DNA of 64,000 bases from M0108 sp963841065 (GTDB lineage Bacteria; Pseudomonadota; Gammaproteobacteria; Chromatiales; Chromatiaceae). Below, piece by piece: positions 28,852 to 40,262 of the stretch (positions within the stretch are counted from its first letter, which is position 1; every line of letters starts with the position of its first letter). Under the pieces are notes generated by a model. That model had not been told where the DNA came from, searched no databases, and saw nothing but the letters and a program-made list of their open reading frames with translations. The translations under genes were made by a program, and so were the position numbers. The stretch lies in assembly GCA_963841065.1 (NCBI GenBank), contig CAWJBI010000044.1:124001-188000 (forward strand), in the 5' to 3' direction.

Positions 28852-29658
28852 TCAGGCAGCCAGTCCCGCGAGCCACACGGCGGCATCGGTAATACGGATC
28901 CCCGACCGGTATTCCTCCTGCCGCAGATCACGGACCAGTTGAATGGCCTCGACCCCGGGGAAGCGGCGGGCGAAATTGGCCAGGGCCCGGTGCGGGGAGT
29001 TGTCGGAGAGTTTACATTCGACGAGGTGGGTGAGCCGGTTGTCGTCCCGGAGGGCAAAATCCACTTCGGCGCCGTCCTTGTTGCGCAGATAGTGCAGACC
29101 CGCGGGGCGGCCGTGGGCGTCTTGGAGGAAGTGGACCTGTTTCAAAAGCATGGTGGCGACGGCATTTTCCAGTCGAATCCCCTCGTCGCCACGCACCAGC
29201 CCCGTATCGAAGAAATAGACCTTGGGTGTTTGCAGAATGGCCCGCGCCAGGTTGCGGTGCCAGGGCAGCACGGCGAAGACGATATAGAGGGCCTGGAGGA
29301 TGTCGAGATAGCGCTTGAGGGTGGTGGGCGACACGGCCAGGTCGCGGGCAATGGAGGCCAGGGACAGCGGCGAACCAACCCTTTCGCGCAGCAATTCGAC
29401 GAAGAGCCGCATGGTATTGATCTCCTGAAGGCGGGAAAACTCCAGAACGTCCTCGCGGATGAGATCGGTGAAATACTGCCGCCGCCAACGATCGGCATCC
29501 TCGGTCTTTTCGGCCAGGCAGGGTTCGGGAAAGCCGCCCCGTTCCAGGATGCGCGCGAGGGCCACCGCCGCTGAACCGCCCTGCTGGTCCCGCCATTCCC
29601 GCACCGAGAGCGGGTGCAGGCGGAAAGCCAGGTAACGGCCAGCCAGCGAATCGCCGCC
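28852..29658 (-). pseudogene. Truncated AAA-type ATPase with DUF4143 C-terminal domain
   Basis: Only the C-terminal part of the family is present: RLHPLSVREW, then GGFPEP, a winged-helix-like segment (SLASIARDLAVSPTTLKRYL) and the DUF4143 nuclease-like half with VYFFDTGL and HLVECKLSDN. The Walker A/B ATPase core is missing. In addition the expected LGGDSLAGRY is broken: CTGGCC is followed directly by GTTAC, as if one GGCC unit of four bases had been lost. The homology ends at the palindrome at 29659. Intact relatives are often in toxin-antitoxin-like or mobile contexts. Confidence 0.75.
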
Positions 29659-29704
29659 TAGCGGCTACTGGAAGAAAGTCGCGACTATCTTCCAGTAGCC
29701 GCTA
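29659..29704. repeat. 46-bp near-perfect palindrome
   Basis: Arms TAGCGGCTACTGGAAGA and TCTTCCAGTAGCCGCTA (17 bp, identical when reverse-complemented) surround an inner palindrome AGTCGCGACT, with a single A/A mismatch on each side. It lies exactly where the ATPase fragment ends. Between it and gltS (29705-29890) only a short frame of 66 codons exists, which I cannot support as a gene. Confidence 0.8.
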
Positions 29705-29890
29705 CAAAAGTCGAAAAAAAGGCCTTCACCAGTTGCCGAAAGCCTGGATTCCCCCTCTTCAACACTTCGCCAACGAGGGGGTCGGCCAGGTGATTTTCAG
29801 GCAGGAGCAACCTCATGCCCCTGTAGCTCTCGACGAAAACCCCAAAGTGTCGCGACCCGCAAGGATCACATGGCGGAGACATCATGACCG

Positions 29891-31090
29891 CTAGTTCAGC
29901 AGGGCAAAGCCCAGGTTCACCAGCAGGGCATTGGCCGTATCCGCGAACAGGGCGGTGGCCAGGGTGACCGCCAGGAGGGCCTTGGGGGCCGGGCCGAAGG
30001 TCGCCGTCAGACGATTCATGACCCCCAGCCCCACGGGCATGGCGCCCATGGCGACGCCGATGAAGCCACCAGAGGCCACGGCGCCCTCGTGGCCCCGGCC
30101 CAGCAGCGGATAGACCAGCAGCAGGCCCACCAGGCTAACGATGGCTACCTGGACAACCAGGGTGACGAGCAACGGCAGGATGAAGGCCTCCAGTTCCCAG
30201 AGCTTGAGGCCCATCATGCTGATGGCCAAAAAGAGGCGCAAGGCGACGGTCCCCGTCAACTCCGCCACCACTATGTCCACGGGATGGCGGAGCAGGTCGG
30301 CGCCATTGGTGAGCACCACGGCCACGGCCATGACGGCGAGGAAGCCTGGCATCACAATGCCCTCTTGTGCGGCCCACTGGCGCAGCACCTCCCCCAGGGC
30401 CAGGCAAAAGGCGATCACCAGGGTGATGACCAGCCAACGGTCCGAGTTAAGGAGTTCACCCGAGGTGAGGTGCGGGGCGGGTTCCGGGGTCAGGGCGGCG
30501 GCCCGGGAAGCCCCCCCGGCCAGGTGGGGCTCGCGCCGCATCAGCCAGGAGGCCAGGGGCCCCGCCGCCAAGCCACCGGCGATCAGGCCCAGGGTGGCGC
30601 AGGCCATGCCCACCTCCAAAGCACCTTCCAAACCTTGAGCGGGGGCGGCCTGGGCCCAGGCCGCGGCGGTGCCATGGCCACCGAGAAAGGGAATGCTGCC
30701 GAAGAAGAGGCCCAGGGCCGCATCCAGGCCGAAGCCCATCGCAATGGCCACGCCGGCCAGGTTTTGCAGGCTGATGACGACGACGATGGCGAGGCAAATG
30801 ACGGCCACCCCAAGGCCGCCACGGAAGAGGGCGGAGAACTTGGCCGACAGGCCCACCCCAACGAAGAACACCAGGAGCAGGGTTTGGCGGATGCCATCGG
30901 CAAAGAGTATCTCGATGCCAAAGGCCTCCCGCGCGGCGGTGACCAGGGTGGCGATAAGCAGCCCCCCCGTGATGGCTGGGGGGATATTCCATTCCCGGAG
31001 CCGGGGCAGGACGCGATGGGTCAGGATGCCCAGCCGGATGGCGAGGACGGCCAGGATCAGGGTCCAAATTTCGCTGATGGGTGCGGGCAT
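29891..31090 (-). CDS. gltS: Sodium/glutamate symporter
   Basis: 399-aa polytopic membrane protein of the GltS (ESS) family, importing glutamate with Na+. About ten membrane helices are visible; the duplicated reentrant-loop region shows GSIPFLGGHGTAAAW in the first half and GGFIGVAMGAMPVGLGVMNR in the second. Length is normal. Divergent from the tsdA-like gene. Confidence 0.93.
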   Translation of the reverse strand: MPAPISEIWTLILAVLAIRLGILTHRVLPRLREWNIPPAITGGLLIATLVTAAREAFGIEILFADGIRQTLLLVFFVGVGLSAKFSALFRGGLGVAVICLAIVVVISLQNLAGVAIAMGFGLDAALGLFFGSIPFLGGHGTAAAWAQAAPAQGLEGALEVGMACATLGLIAGGLAAGPLASWLMRREPHLAGGASRAAALTPEPAPHLTSGELLNSDRWLVITLVIAFCLALGEVLRQWAAQEGIVMPGFLAVMAVAVVLTNGADLLRHPVDIVVAELTGTVALRLFLAISMMGLKLWELEAFILPLLVTLVVQVAIVSLVGLLLVYPLLGRGHEGAVASGGFIGVAMGAMPVGLGVMNRLTATFGPAPKALLAVTLATALFADTANALLVNLGFALLN

Positions 31091-31233
31091 GGGGTTCCTT
31101 TGAATTTATCCGCGGCGCGACTTGCCAGTAATGCGGACGGCCATGATACTCCTTCACTGACAATTTCTGGCCAGCCAGGGTAGGCTTGGCCCCTTGCCAG
31201 CGATGAGCAGGCATCCCCGTGCGTGGAGAAAAG

Positions 31234-32061
31234 ATGAAGGACAAGATCCTGATGGCCGCCCTTCTCGCGGCTTCCAGCTTCGGCCAGGCCGGCGCCATGC
31301 CACCAACTGTTCCGCTAGTAATCCCCTCGGCGGCCAGTCTCCCCGCCGGCGAGATGGGGGCGAGCATAGTCCGGGGCCGCGCCTATCTGGCGAAGACGGG
31401 GGAGCAACTGCCGGCATTTGTCGGTAATGGCCTCACCTGCAAGAACTGTCACCTGGGCAACGACACGGAAGTGGGCGTTATCGCCAATGCCGGGCCCTTG
31501 GTCGGGGTGGTCGCCGACTTTCCCCAGTACCGTTCTCGCGACGGAGCGGTGAACCTCCTGGAGCAGCGGATCAACTCCTGCTTCGAACGGAGCATGAACG
31601 GCAAGCCCCTGCCCCTCGACCACCCCGCCATGGTGGACATGGTGGCCTACATGACCTGGCTTTCCCAAGGGGTGCCGGTCGGCGCCACGGTGGCGGGGCA
31701 CGGGATGCCACAAATGGAACTGGCCCGAGCCCCCGACACCACCAAAGGCGAGGCCATCTATAAGGAAAAATGCACTGCTTGTCATGGCGCCGATGGCGGA
31801 GGCTTGCAGGGGCCGGATGGCGGCTTTGTCTTCCCGCCGGTCTGGGGGCCCCAGTCCTTCAACATCGCCGCTGGCATGGCGCGCCACTTCACCGCCACCG
31901 GCTTCATCAAGCACAACATGCCCCTCGGCCAAGGCAACAGCCTCAGCGATGACGAGGCCTGGGACGTGGCGGCCTACGTCATCACCCAGGAACGCCCGGA
32001 CTTCGCCGGCAAGACCAAGGACTGGCCTGGTGGCGACAAGCCCAAGGACGCCCGCTACTAG
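31234..32061 (+). CDS. tsdA: Diheme cytochrome c, thiosulfate dehydrogenase-like
   Basis: About 275 aa with an N-terminal signal peptide, so periplasmic. Two c-type heme motifs: CKNCH in the N-terminal domain and CTACH in the C-terminal domain. The INSCFERSMNGK segment supplies a Cys near the first heme, matching the unusual His/Cys ligation of TsdA, which oxidises thiosulfate to tetrathionate. SoxX-like cytochromes lack the second heme. ATG at 31234 has GGAG five bases upstream. Substrate direction cannot be told from sequence. Confidence 0.82.
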   Translation: MKDKILMAALLAASSFGQAGAMPPTVPLVIPSAASLPAGEMGASIVRGRAYLAKTGEQLPAFVGNGLTCKNCHLGNDTEVGVIANAGPLVGVVADFPQYRSRDGAVNLLEQRINSCFERSMNGKPLPLDHPAMVDMVAYMTWLSQGVPVGATVAGHGMPQMELARAPDTTKGEAIYKEKCTACHGADGGGLQGPDGGFVFPPVWGPQSFNIAAGMARHFTATGFIKHNMPLGQGNSLSDDEAWDVAAYVITQERPDFAGKTKDWPGGDKPKDARY

Positions 32062-32110
32062 GCCACTGAAGGGCAAGCAATTGTTTTAATAACCTCTAGT
32101 TGAGTATCCC

Positions 32111-33169
32111 ATGAGCATCAAGACCTCCCATATCCTCAAAATCCTGCGCGAGCGCTTCCATGCCTTCCCGGGCATCTCCGAAAGGTGCCTGGTGGATTCG
32201 CTGCAGGTCTTCCGCCTCTTCGATCTCCGCGAGGGCGAAACCTTGCGCCTCACGGGCAGCGAACTCCCCGACCGCCTCTATGTCGCCCTCGGCCGGGTGG
32301 CGATCACCAACGCCGCCGGACAGAGACGCGAGATAGCCGCCAACGACCGCGGCTATGTCTTGCTGCCACCGCTACCCGCGGCAGTGACGGTCGTGGCCCT
32401 GGAGGACTCCCACCTCTGCCACATTGATACCGCCCTGGCCGACTATCTCGTCACCCTGGAGGAAGTGGCCGGAAGCCTTGCGGAGTCCGGCATGGCCCAT
32501 GACGACTACCTCCGGCTGATACGCGATACGACCCCCTTCCAACGCATTCCCCTGGAAAACGCCGAGCGGGCCTTCGCCAGCCTCCGCGAGCGGCCGGTGG
32601 TGGCGGGGGAAGAGATCGTCAAGATGGGTAAGGAGGCGGACGCCTTCTACGTCATCGCCGCCGGCCGCGCCGAGTTGTGGCGGATCGACGACGAAGAGGG
32701 AATCCCGATGAAGGCCGCCGAGCTGGAGCGCGGGGCCGCCTTCGGGGAGGAGGGCCTCCTCACCGGCCAGACCAGCCCGGTGACGGTGCGGATGCTGGAG
32801 AATGGCGTCCTGCTCCAGCTCACCCGCGAGGAGTTCGCCCGGCTGCTCGCCAAGCCCTTGGTGCGTGAGGTCGAGACACCGGTGGCCAAGGCCATGATCG
32901 AGAACCACTACGTCGCCCTCGACGTGCGCCTGAATGAGGAATTCGACGAGGGCCACATCCCCGGAGCCCTGCTGATTCCCCTGTCGCAATTGCGTAAGCG
33001 GGCCGCCGAACTCGACAGCGCCGCCCGCTACGTCGCCTACTGCCGCAGCGGCCGGCGCAGCTCGGTGGCCGCCTTTTTGCTCAGCCAGCTTGGCTTCGAC
33101 GTGGTGAGCATGGCCGGTGGGGTCCTGGCCTGGAGCGACCCGCTGACGGAACCGGTACCCGAGGACTGA
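32111..33169 (+). CDS. Tandem cyclic-nucleotide-binding domains fused to a rhodanese domain
   Basis: 352 aa, no signal peptide, no HTH. Residues about 15-120 form a degenerate cNMP-binding-like domain. Residues about 145-245 form a clearer one (GEEIVKMGKEADAFYVIAAG, GAAFGEEGLLTGQTSPVTV), although the Arg usually contacting cyclic phosphate is not evident. Residues about 255-350 form a rhodanese with active-site loop YCRSGRRSS. This combination would bind a small effector and carry persulfide sulfur. It lies 49 bp after the tsdA-like gene, so the two may be co-transcribed. Confidence 0.85.
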   Translation: MSIKTSHILKILRERFHAFPGISERCLVDSLQVFRLFDLREGETLRLTGSELPDRLYVALGRVAITNAAGQRREIAANDRGYVLLPPLPAAVTVVALEDSHLCHIDTALADYLVTLEEVAGSLAESGMAHDDYLRLIRDTTPFQRIPLENAERAFASLRERPVVAGEEIVKMGKEADAFYVIAAGRAELWRIDDEEGIPMKAAELERGAAFGEEGLLTGQTSPVTVRMLENGVLLQLTREEFARLLAKPLVREVETPVAKAMIENHYVALDVRLNEEFDEGHIPGALLIPLSQLRKRAAELDSAARYVAYCRSGRRSSVAAFLLSQLGFDVVSMAGGVLAWSDPLTEPVPED

Positions 33170-33211
33170 GGCAGTAGCCGAAACAACGCGGACCGGGCCG
33201 GCAGGCCCGGC

Positions 33212-35323
33212 TCAATCGTTCATGGCGTCGATCATCTGGGCCTTGGCCTCGCGATAATCCTGATTGGCCTCCTGCATCATCTCCTCCGCGGACTCCAGGG
33301 CCTTGAGGGCCTGATCGATATCGGACCCCGCGACCATCAGGGGGATTTTCTTCACATCCTCTTCGGTGCCCTCCACCAGGCTCATGGTGCCCAACTCCCC
33401 CCGCAGCAGGGTCAGCCGATGGGAGCAGAGAGTGCTGTTGTCTTCATGCTGGCAGGAGCAGGTAGCGGACATATTGGTACCCTTGCGCTGGAAGACCAGT
33501 TCGCAAGGTTCCTGGTCGCCTTTTTGCACCACGAGACGGATCTCCCGGAGGGGATATTGCAAGGTTTCGTAGGCCTCCACCGCCTTCTTGACCGACACGT
33601 AAAACTCCTGGGTCCCAATGGCCGCGGAGAGGCCGACCTTCTTCAGTTGCTCCATGAAGGGGCGGGTGGCATCGGCGATCTTGACGTCGATACCCGCCTC
33701 CTCGAACTTGCGGTGCAGGTCGGCAAAGCGTTGCGCGGCGGTGATGTCCATGTCGGTGATTGCCTGGGCGTCGATGATGACCCATTTCACCGGCGGATCA
33801 GCCTCTGCCACCAGGTTCTCCAGGCGGTCCATGACAAAGCGGGCATTGGCGAAAATCAGGGGCCCATAGAGGCGATAAATCAGCAGGCCCGGGACGGTTT
33901 CACCCACCGGCTGCGTCTGGTCATCCGCCGCGGAGAGCCCCTCCGGCAGTGGGGTGCTGGATTTACGCCCCTTCGCCCCCGGGCGGACGGCGCCGAAATC
34001 CTGGAATTTACCCCCGGGGCGGGACCGGCGCAGGATGGCGTCCTTGGGGCGGGCGAATTCGACGATCACCCCACCCAGGGAGATCACCAACCCGATCAGG
34101 ATCCCTGGGACCACGCCCGCGAGCAGGATGGCGCTGGTGACGGCCATGGAGATGAAAAATTCAACTCGGTCCATCCGGAACAGGTCCCGCAGCGCGGCAA
34201 TCTCCAGCATGCCGATGCCGGTCACGATCAAGATGGCCCCCAGGGACACCTTGGGCAGCATCCCGATGAGTTCGGTCAGGAAGAAGAGCGACAACAGCAG
34301 ACCGCCCGCCGCCACCAGTTGGGCCACCTGGGTCTTGCCCCCGGCGGCATCCACGATGGAGGTACGCGACTGGCTGGCGGAGACCGGAAAGCCCTGCAAG
34401 AGGCCGGCGCCAATGTTAGCGACGCCGAGGGCCGTCAATTCGGCATTGGGGCTTATTTCGTAACGGTTTTTGTTGGCGAAGGACTGGGCCAGGAGGATGC
34501 CATCCGAGAAGGCGAGAAAGGCGATGGCCACCGCCGCCGGCGCCAGGGCATGGATGTCCGACCAGTGAAATTGCGGCACCACCAGTTCCGGGATACCGGA
34601 AGGGACCGCCCCCACCAGCTTGATGCCCATGGCCTCGAGCCCCATGAATTGGGAAGCCAGGATGCCGATCATCGAGACCGCCAGGGCGCTGGGAATACGC
34701 GGCATCTGTTTGTTCAACAGAATCAGGATCAGGATCATCGCCGAGCCAAAGATGAAGGTCGGGGCATGGGCCTGCGGCAACTGGGAGATCACCTGCCAGA
34801 GCAGTGGGAAGAAGTTCTCCCCCTCGGTGTTGATGGCAAACAACTTGCCCAACTGGGTGGAGGCGAGGATCAGGGAGGCCCCGTTGAGGTAACCGATCAG
34901 CACCGGACGGGAAAGGAAATCGGCGATAACCCCGACCTTGAGCCGAGCGGCGAGGATCAGCACGGCCCCCGAGAGCAGCCCCAGGGTGGCGGCCAAGGCG
35001 GGTATCCGGGAGGGGTCTCCCGCCGCCAGGGGGAGGATGGCCGTACCCGCCAGCAGTCCGATCGCGGCATCCGGGCCAGCGATGACATGGCGCGAGGAGG
35101 CGAAAATGGCGTACCCCAGGGAGGCCGCCAAGGCGGCGTAGATGCCCGTGATGGGCGGCATGTGGACCAGCTCGGCATAGGCGATGACCGAGGGGATCAT
35201 CACCACGCAGGCCGTGATCCCGGCCAGGACATCGCCTCCCAACCAACTCAGCCGGTAGTTGGCCAGGACGTTCAGGAGGGGAATCCCCAGGGAGAACTTT
35301 CGCCTGGCAGGGGTCTGTGCCAT
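33212..35323 (-). CDS. SulP family anion transporter with STAS domain and SWIM-like C-terminus
   Basis: 703 aa. Membrane domain with SulP features (VVMIPSVIAYAELVHMPPITG, GLLQGFPVSASQSRTSIVDA), then a STAS domain (residues about 470-580; VKWVIIDAQAITDMDITAAQ). An extra C-terminal region of about 110 residues contains C622-x-C624-x8-C633-x-H635, the spacing of a SWIM zinc-binding motif, and ends in a helical segment. Probably a sulfate, bicarbonate or other anion symporter; the family covers many substrates. Converges on the rhodanese-regulator gene. Confidence 0.88.
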   Translation of the reverse strand: MAQTPARRKFSLGIPLLNVLANYRLSWLGGDVLAGITACVVMIPSVIAYAELVHMPPITGIYAALAASLGYAIFASSRHVIAGPDAAIGLLAGTAILPLAAGDPSRIPALAATLGLLSGAVLILAARLKVGVIADFLSRPVLIGYLNGASLILASTQLGKLFAINTEGENFFPLLWQVISQLPQAHAPTFIFGSAMILILILLNKQMPRIPSALAVSMIGILASQFMGLEAMGIKLVGAVPSGIPELVVPQFHWSDIHALAPAAVAIAFLAFSDGILLAQSFANKNRYEISPNAELTALGVANIGAGLLQGFPVSASQSRTSIVDAAGGKTQVAQLVAAGGLLLSLFFLTELIGMLPKVSLGAILIVTGIGMLEIAALRDLFRMDRVEFFISMAVTSAILLAGVVPGILIGLVISLGGVIVEFARPKDAILRRSRPGGKFQDFGAVRPGAKGRKSSTPLPEGLSAADDQTQPVGETVPGLLIYRLYGPLIFANARFVMDRLENLVAEADPPVKWVIIDAQAITDMDITAAQRFADLHRKFEEAGIDVKIADATRPFMEQLKKVGLSAAIGTQEFYVSVKKAVEAYETLQYPLREIRLVVQKGDQEPCELVFQRKGTNMSATCSCQHEDNSTLCSHRLTLLRGELGTMSLVEGTEEDVKKIPLMVAGSDIDQALKALESAEEMMQEANQDYREAKAQMIDAMND

Positions 35324-35773
35324 CTATTGAACCTCGTGGATACCAGATTATGGATGCGAATCCCAGGCGCCTGGACAGCGACTAGCGCAGGCCTGGCGCC
35401 TCGGTAGGACGCTTGGCCAGCAGACGGACGCGTCTGGAACCCGTGTCCGTGTCATAGACATGGCCCGCGGGCACCATTGAAGAGTAACGATAAGGTAACG
35501 CGAGGGTAATGAAAAGTCTGAATCCGGGCCCTGGGACGGACTCCAGGCGGGTATACCCGGAGTCCCGCCAGCTGGGGGTACGGATGGCATGGCGCGAATA
35601 GGCTCGCTGGCCGTCCATATTGGACCACAACCCGGGCGGCGGCCTCGTCCTGGCAAAGCGGTATGGCCCGGAGTATTTCCTGCAGTTCCAGGGTGTGGAA
35701 TACCCTTTGCTGGCACTAATTCTTTGGAGTAGGCTTCCAAGTCTTTCCGCATTCGATGCTAAGAGGTTTTTCA
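35324..35773 (+). other. Intergenic region between SulP and malic enzyme genes
   Basis: 450 bases separating divergent genes. Short frames here look like shadow ORFs. It should contain both promoters. The ribosome binding site AGAGG of maeB lies at its right end. No repeats or RNA genes recognised. Confidence 0.4.
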
Positions 35774-38050
<2,277 letters not shown>

Positions 38051-38064
38051 AGAGGATCAGTCCC

Positions 38065-38733
38065 TTGGCACTCGCAATCTTCGATCTCGACAACACCCTG
38101 CTGGCGGGGGACTCGGACTATCTCTGGGGGCTCTTCCTCGCCGAGGAGGGCATCGTCAATCGGGAGGAATACGAGCGGGAGAACGAGCGTTTCTACCGCG
38201 AATATAAGGAGGGCCGACTGGATATCCAGGAATTCATGCGCTTCGCCCTGCGGGTCTTGAAGGACCATGAGCCCGAGGACCTGCTCCGCTGGCGGGAGCG
38301 CTTTGTCCGGGAAAAGATCGAGCCGATTGTCCCGACCGCCGCGGTGGCGCTGGTGGAGCGCCACCGGGCGGCGGGGGATACCCTGCTCATCATCACCGCC
38401 ACCAATGCCTTCGTCACCGCGCCCATCGCCGCGCACTTCGGCATACCGCACCTGATCGCGAGCATTCCCGAGGAGCGGGAAGGACGTTTCACGGGCCATC
38501 TGGCGGGCACCCCCGCCTTCCAGGCCGGCAAGGTCGAGCGCCTGCGCCAGTGGCTGGCCGAAGAGGGGGGCGACCTCGCGGGCAGTCATTTCTACAGCGA
38601 TTCCCACAACGACATCCCCCTGCTGGAACAGGTGGAACGGCCGGTAGCGGTGGACCCCGACGAGATCCTGGCGCGCCATGCCCGGACCAGAGGCTGGCCC
38701 ATCATTTCCCTGCGGGGCGACGACGAGCTCTGA
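38065..38733 (+). CDS. HAD-IB family phosphatase
   Basis: 222 aa. HAD motif I IFDLDNTLLAGDSDYLW, motif II TATNAF, motif III/IV YSDSHNDIPLL: the layout of the SerB-like HAD-IB subfamily (phosphoserine or phospholipid phosphatases). The start is a TTG at 38065 with AGAGGA 8 bases upstream; no ATG gives a complete motif I. Lies 14 bp after maeB and before plsC; HAD-IB/PlsC neighbours suggest a phospholipid role. Confidence 0.86.
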   Translation: MALAIFDLDNTLLAGDSDYLWGLFLAEEGIVNREEYERENERFYREYKEGRLDIQEFMRFALRVLKDHEPEDLLRWRERFVREKIEPIVPTAAVALVERHRAAGDTLLIITATNAFVTAPIAAHFGIPHLIASIPEEREGRFTGHLAGTPAFQAGKVERLRQWLAEEGGDLAGSHFYSDSHNDIPLLEQVERPVAVDPDEILARHARTRGWPIISLRGDDEL

Positions 38734-38836
38734 GGGGGGCGGCCTTCCGGAGGGAACAGCGCTGGGTCAAGGGACTCCCAGCATACTCCGGGCCGACAAG
38801 CCACCTTTAATCGAGTAACGGGCATCGGACGGGACC

Positions 38837-39643
38837 ATGCAATCTCTCCTGCTTCTCTGGCGCGGGTTGCGCTTTTTGCTCCACATGCTCACGGCCGCCC
38901 TCCTGGTGGCCATCCCCGTGGCGCTACCCCGGGCCCTGGGACTGCGCCCCACCTGGCTACCGGCCCTGACCCGCTGGTGGTACCGGCGCCTGTGCCGGAT
39001 CCTGGGCCTGCGCCTAACGGTGACCGGTGGCCTGACACCCGGGATTCTGCTGGTGGCCAACCATATTTCCTGGCTCGACATCCCCGTGCTGGGGGCCCAG
39101 GGTGACATCGCCTTCCTGTCCAAGGCCGAGATTCGCGCCTGGCCCCTGATTGGCTGGATGGCCGAGGTGCTGGGCACCCTCTTCATCCACCGTGGCGCCA
39201 ACCAGGCCCGGGACATCGCGGACCAGATTGCGACCCGGGCGCGTGCCGGGCAGGTGGTCGTGATCTTTCCCGAGGCCACGACCGCCGATGGCACCCAACT
39301 GCGGCCCTTTCATCCCCGCCTCTTCGCCGCCGCCCAGGAGGGCGGGGCCCGGCTGCAACCCGTCGCCCTGCGCTATGGCGAGCCGGACCGGCTGGATCGG
39401 ATCGCGCCCTTCATCGGCGATGACCAGGCCCTGCCCCATCTGCTGCGGGTCTTGCGTCATCCGGGCATCCAGGTCCAGGTCCAGTTCCTGTCGCCCCTGG
39501 CGAGCGCGGGTCTGGATCGCAAGGGCATGGCGGAGGCCTGCCGACGGGCCATTGGGGAAGCCTTGGGGTTGCCGCGGGAAGCTAGCCAGTCGGGGCCCTC
39601 GTCACCACACCGGGCCCTTGGCACCATCCCCGTCCACCCCTAA
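38837..39643 (+). CDS. plsC: 1-acyl-sn-glycerol-3-phosphate acyltransferase (PlsC family)
   Basis: 268 aa. One N-terminal hydrophobic segment, then acyltransferase motif I VANHISWLDIP (HX4D) and motif III IFPEATT; a helical membrane-peripheral fold. It would acylate lysophosphatidic acid or a related glycerolipid. Follows the HAD-IB gene by about 100 bp and is closed by a clear terminator. Confidence 0.9.
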   Translation: MQSLLLLWRGLRFLLHMLTAALLVAIPVALPRALGLRPTWLPALTRWWYRRLCRILGLRLTVTGGLTPGILLVANHISWLDIPVLGAQGDIAFLSKAEIRAWPLIGWMAEVLGTLFIHRGANQARDIADQIATRARAGQVVVIFPEATTADGTQLRPFHPRLFAAAQEGGARLQPVALRYGEPDRLDRIAPFIGDDQALPHLLRVLRHPGIQVQVQFLSPLASAGLDRKGMAEACRRAIGEALGLPREASQSGPSSPHRALGTIPVHP

Positions 39644-39645
39644 CG

Positions 39646-39673
39646 AAAAACCGCGCCGAAGCGCGGTTTTTTT
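39646..39673. terminator. Bidirectional rho-independent terminator
   Basis: Stem CCGCGC/GCGCGG with loop cgaa, flanked by a run of A on the left and T on the right, so it can stop both plsC (plus) and the sulfur globule gene (minus). Confidence 0.88.
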
Positions 39674-39727
39674 GGGCCTTTCCTAGGCCAATCCCCCATC
39701 CTGGGAGCGGATCACCGGGACTGATCC

Positions 39728-40092
39728 TTACTTGGCCTCGGCGGCGGGAGCGGCCGGAGGAGCGGGCGGGGCGTAGGGGGGGCACCATAAGGGGCACCAT
39801 AGGGCGCGCCATAGGGGGCACCGTAAGGGGCGTAACCATAGGGGCCACCCCAGTAGGGGGCATAGCCATAGTAGTCCTGATAGCGGTTATAGCCACGGCC
39901 CCAGCCACGTCCGCCACCGGACATGTTCATGTTGAAGTCGCCGTAGCCGTCACCGAACATGTCGTTCCACCAGTTGTTGGAGTTATTACCCCAACCGTCG
40001 TTGCCCCAAGGGCCACCACCCCAGAAGGCGGAAGCGGAAGCGGAGGCACCCAAAAGGGCGGCGATGGCGACGGCGGTAGCAAGCTTTTTCAT
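39728..40092 (-). CDS. sgp: Sulfur globule protein, CV1/CV2 type (frame break in a C run)
   Basis: About 120 aa. An N-terminal signal peptide (MKKLATAVAIAALLGASASA, then SAFWGGG) is followed by a Gly/Asn/Trp/Tyr-rich mature chain with NMNMSGGGRGWGRGYNRYQ and tandem YGAP repeats. This matches the envelope proteins that coat periplasmic sulfur globules in Chromatiaceae. Near 39776-39782 a run of seven C (coding strand) shifts the frame; adjusting it restores a Pro/Ala-rich tail ending AAPAAEAK with TAA at 39728. AGGAG lies before the ATG. Confidence 0.86.
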
Positions 40093-40156
40093 TCGGATTC
40101 TCCTATTTATCAATGGTCTGTTCAGCAAGCGAGACACTCTGTGTGCCTACGGGTGT

Positions 40157-40185
40157 CTATAATATTAGCATTTGATTATTTTCAA
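40157..40185 (-). promoter_or_regulatory. Putative promoter of the sulfur globule gene
   Basis: On the minus strand TTGAAA (40185-40180), a 17-base AT-rich spacer and TTATAG (40162-40157). The whole stretch is markedly AT-rich within a GC-rich genome, in keeping with a strong promoter for an abundant structural protein. Confidence 0.45.
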
Positions 40186-40262
40186 AATCGGATTTTTTTA
40201 TCACCTCCCGGGTTGTCATAGGCAGAGTCAAAAATAGGGCCGGATGGGGTCCGGTACAGCCC

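Noticed and set aside
28822..29574. A plus-strand 250-codon frame opposite the ATPase fragment
   Set aside because: The minus strand has clear DUF4143-type sequence; the plus-strand frame is its shadow.
29685..29885. A 66-codon frame on the minus strand between the palindrome and gltS
   Set aside because: Composition is not unreasonable, but it runs into the palindrome, has no family features and no convincing start signal.
33419..35407. A 662-codon open frame antisense to the SulP gene
   Set aside because: Gly/Gln/Asp/His-rich composition typical of a shadow frame opposite a GC-rich gene; no family features.
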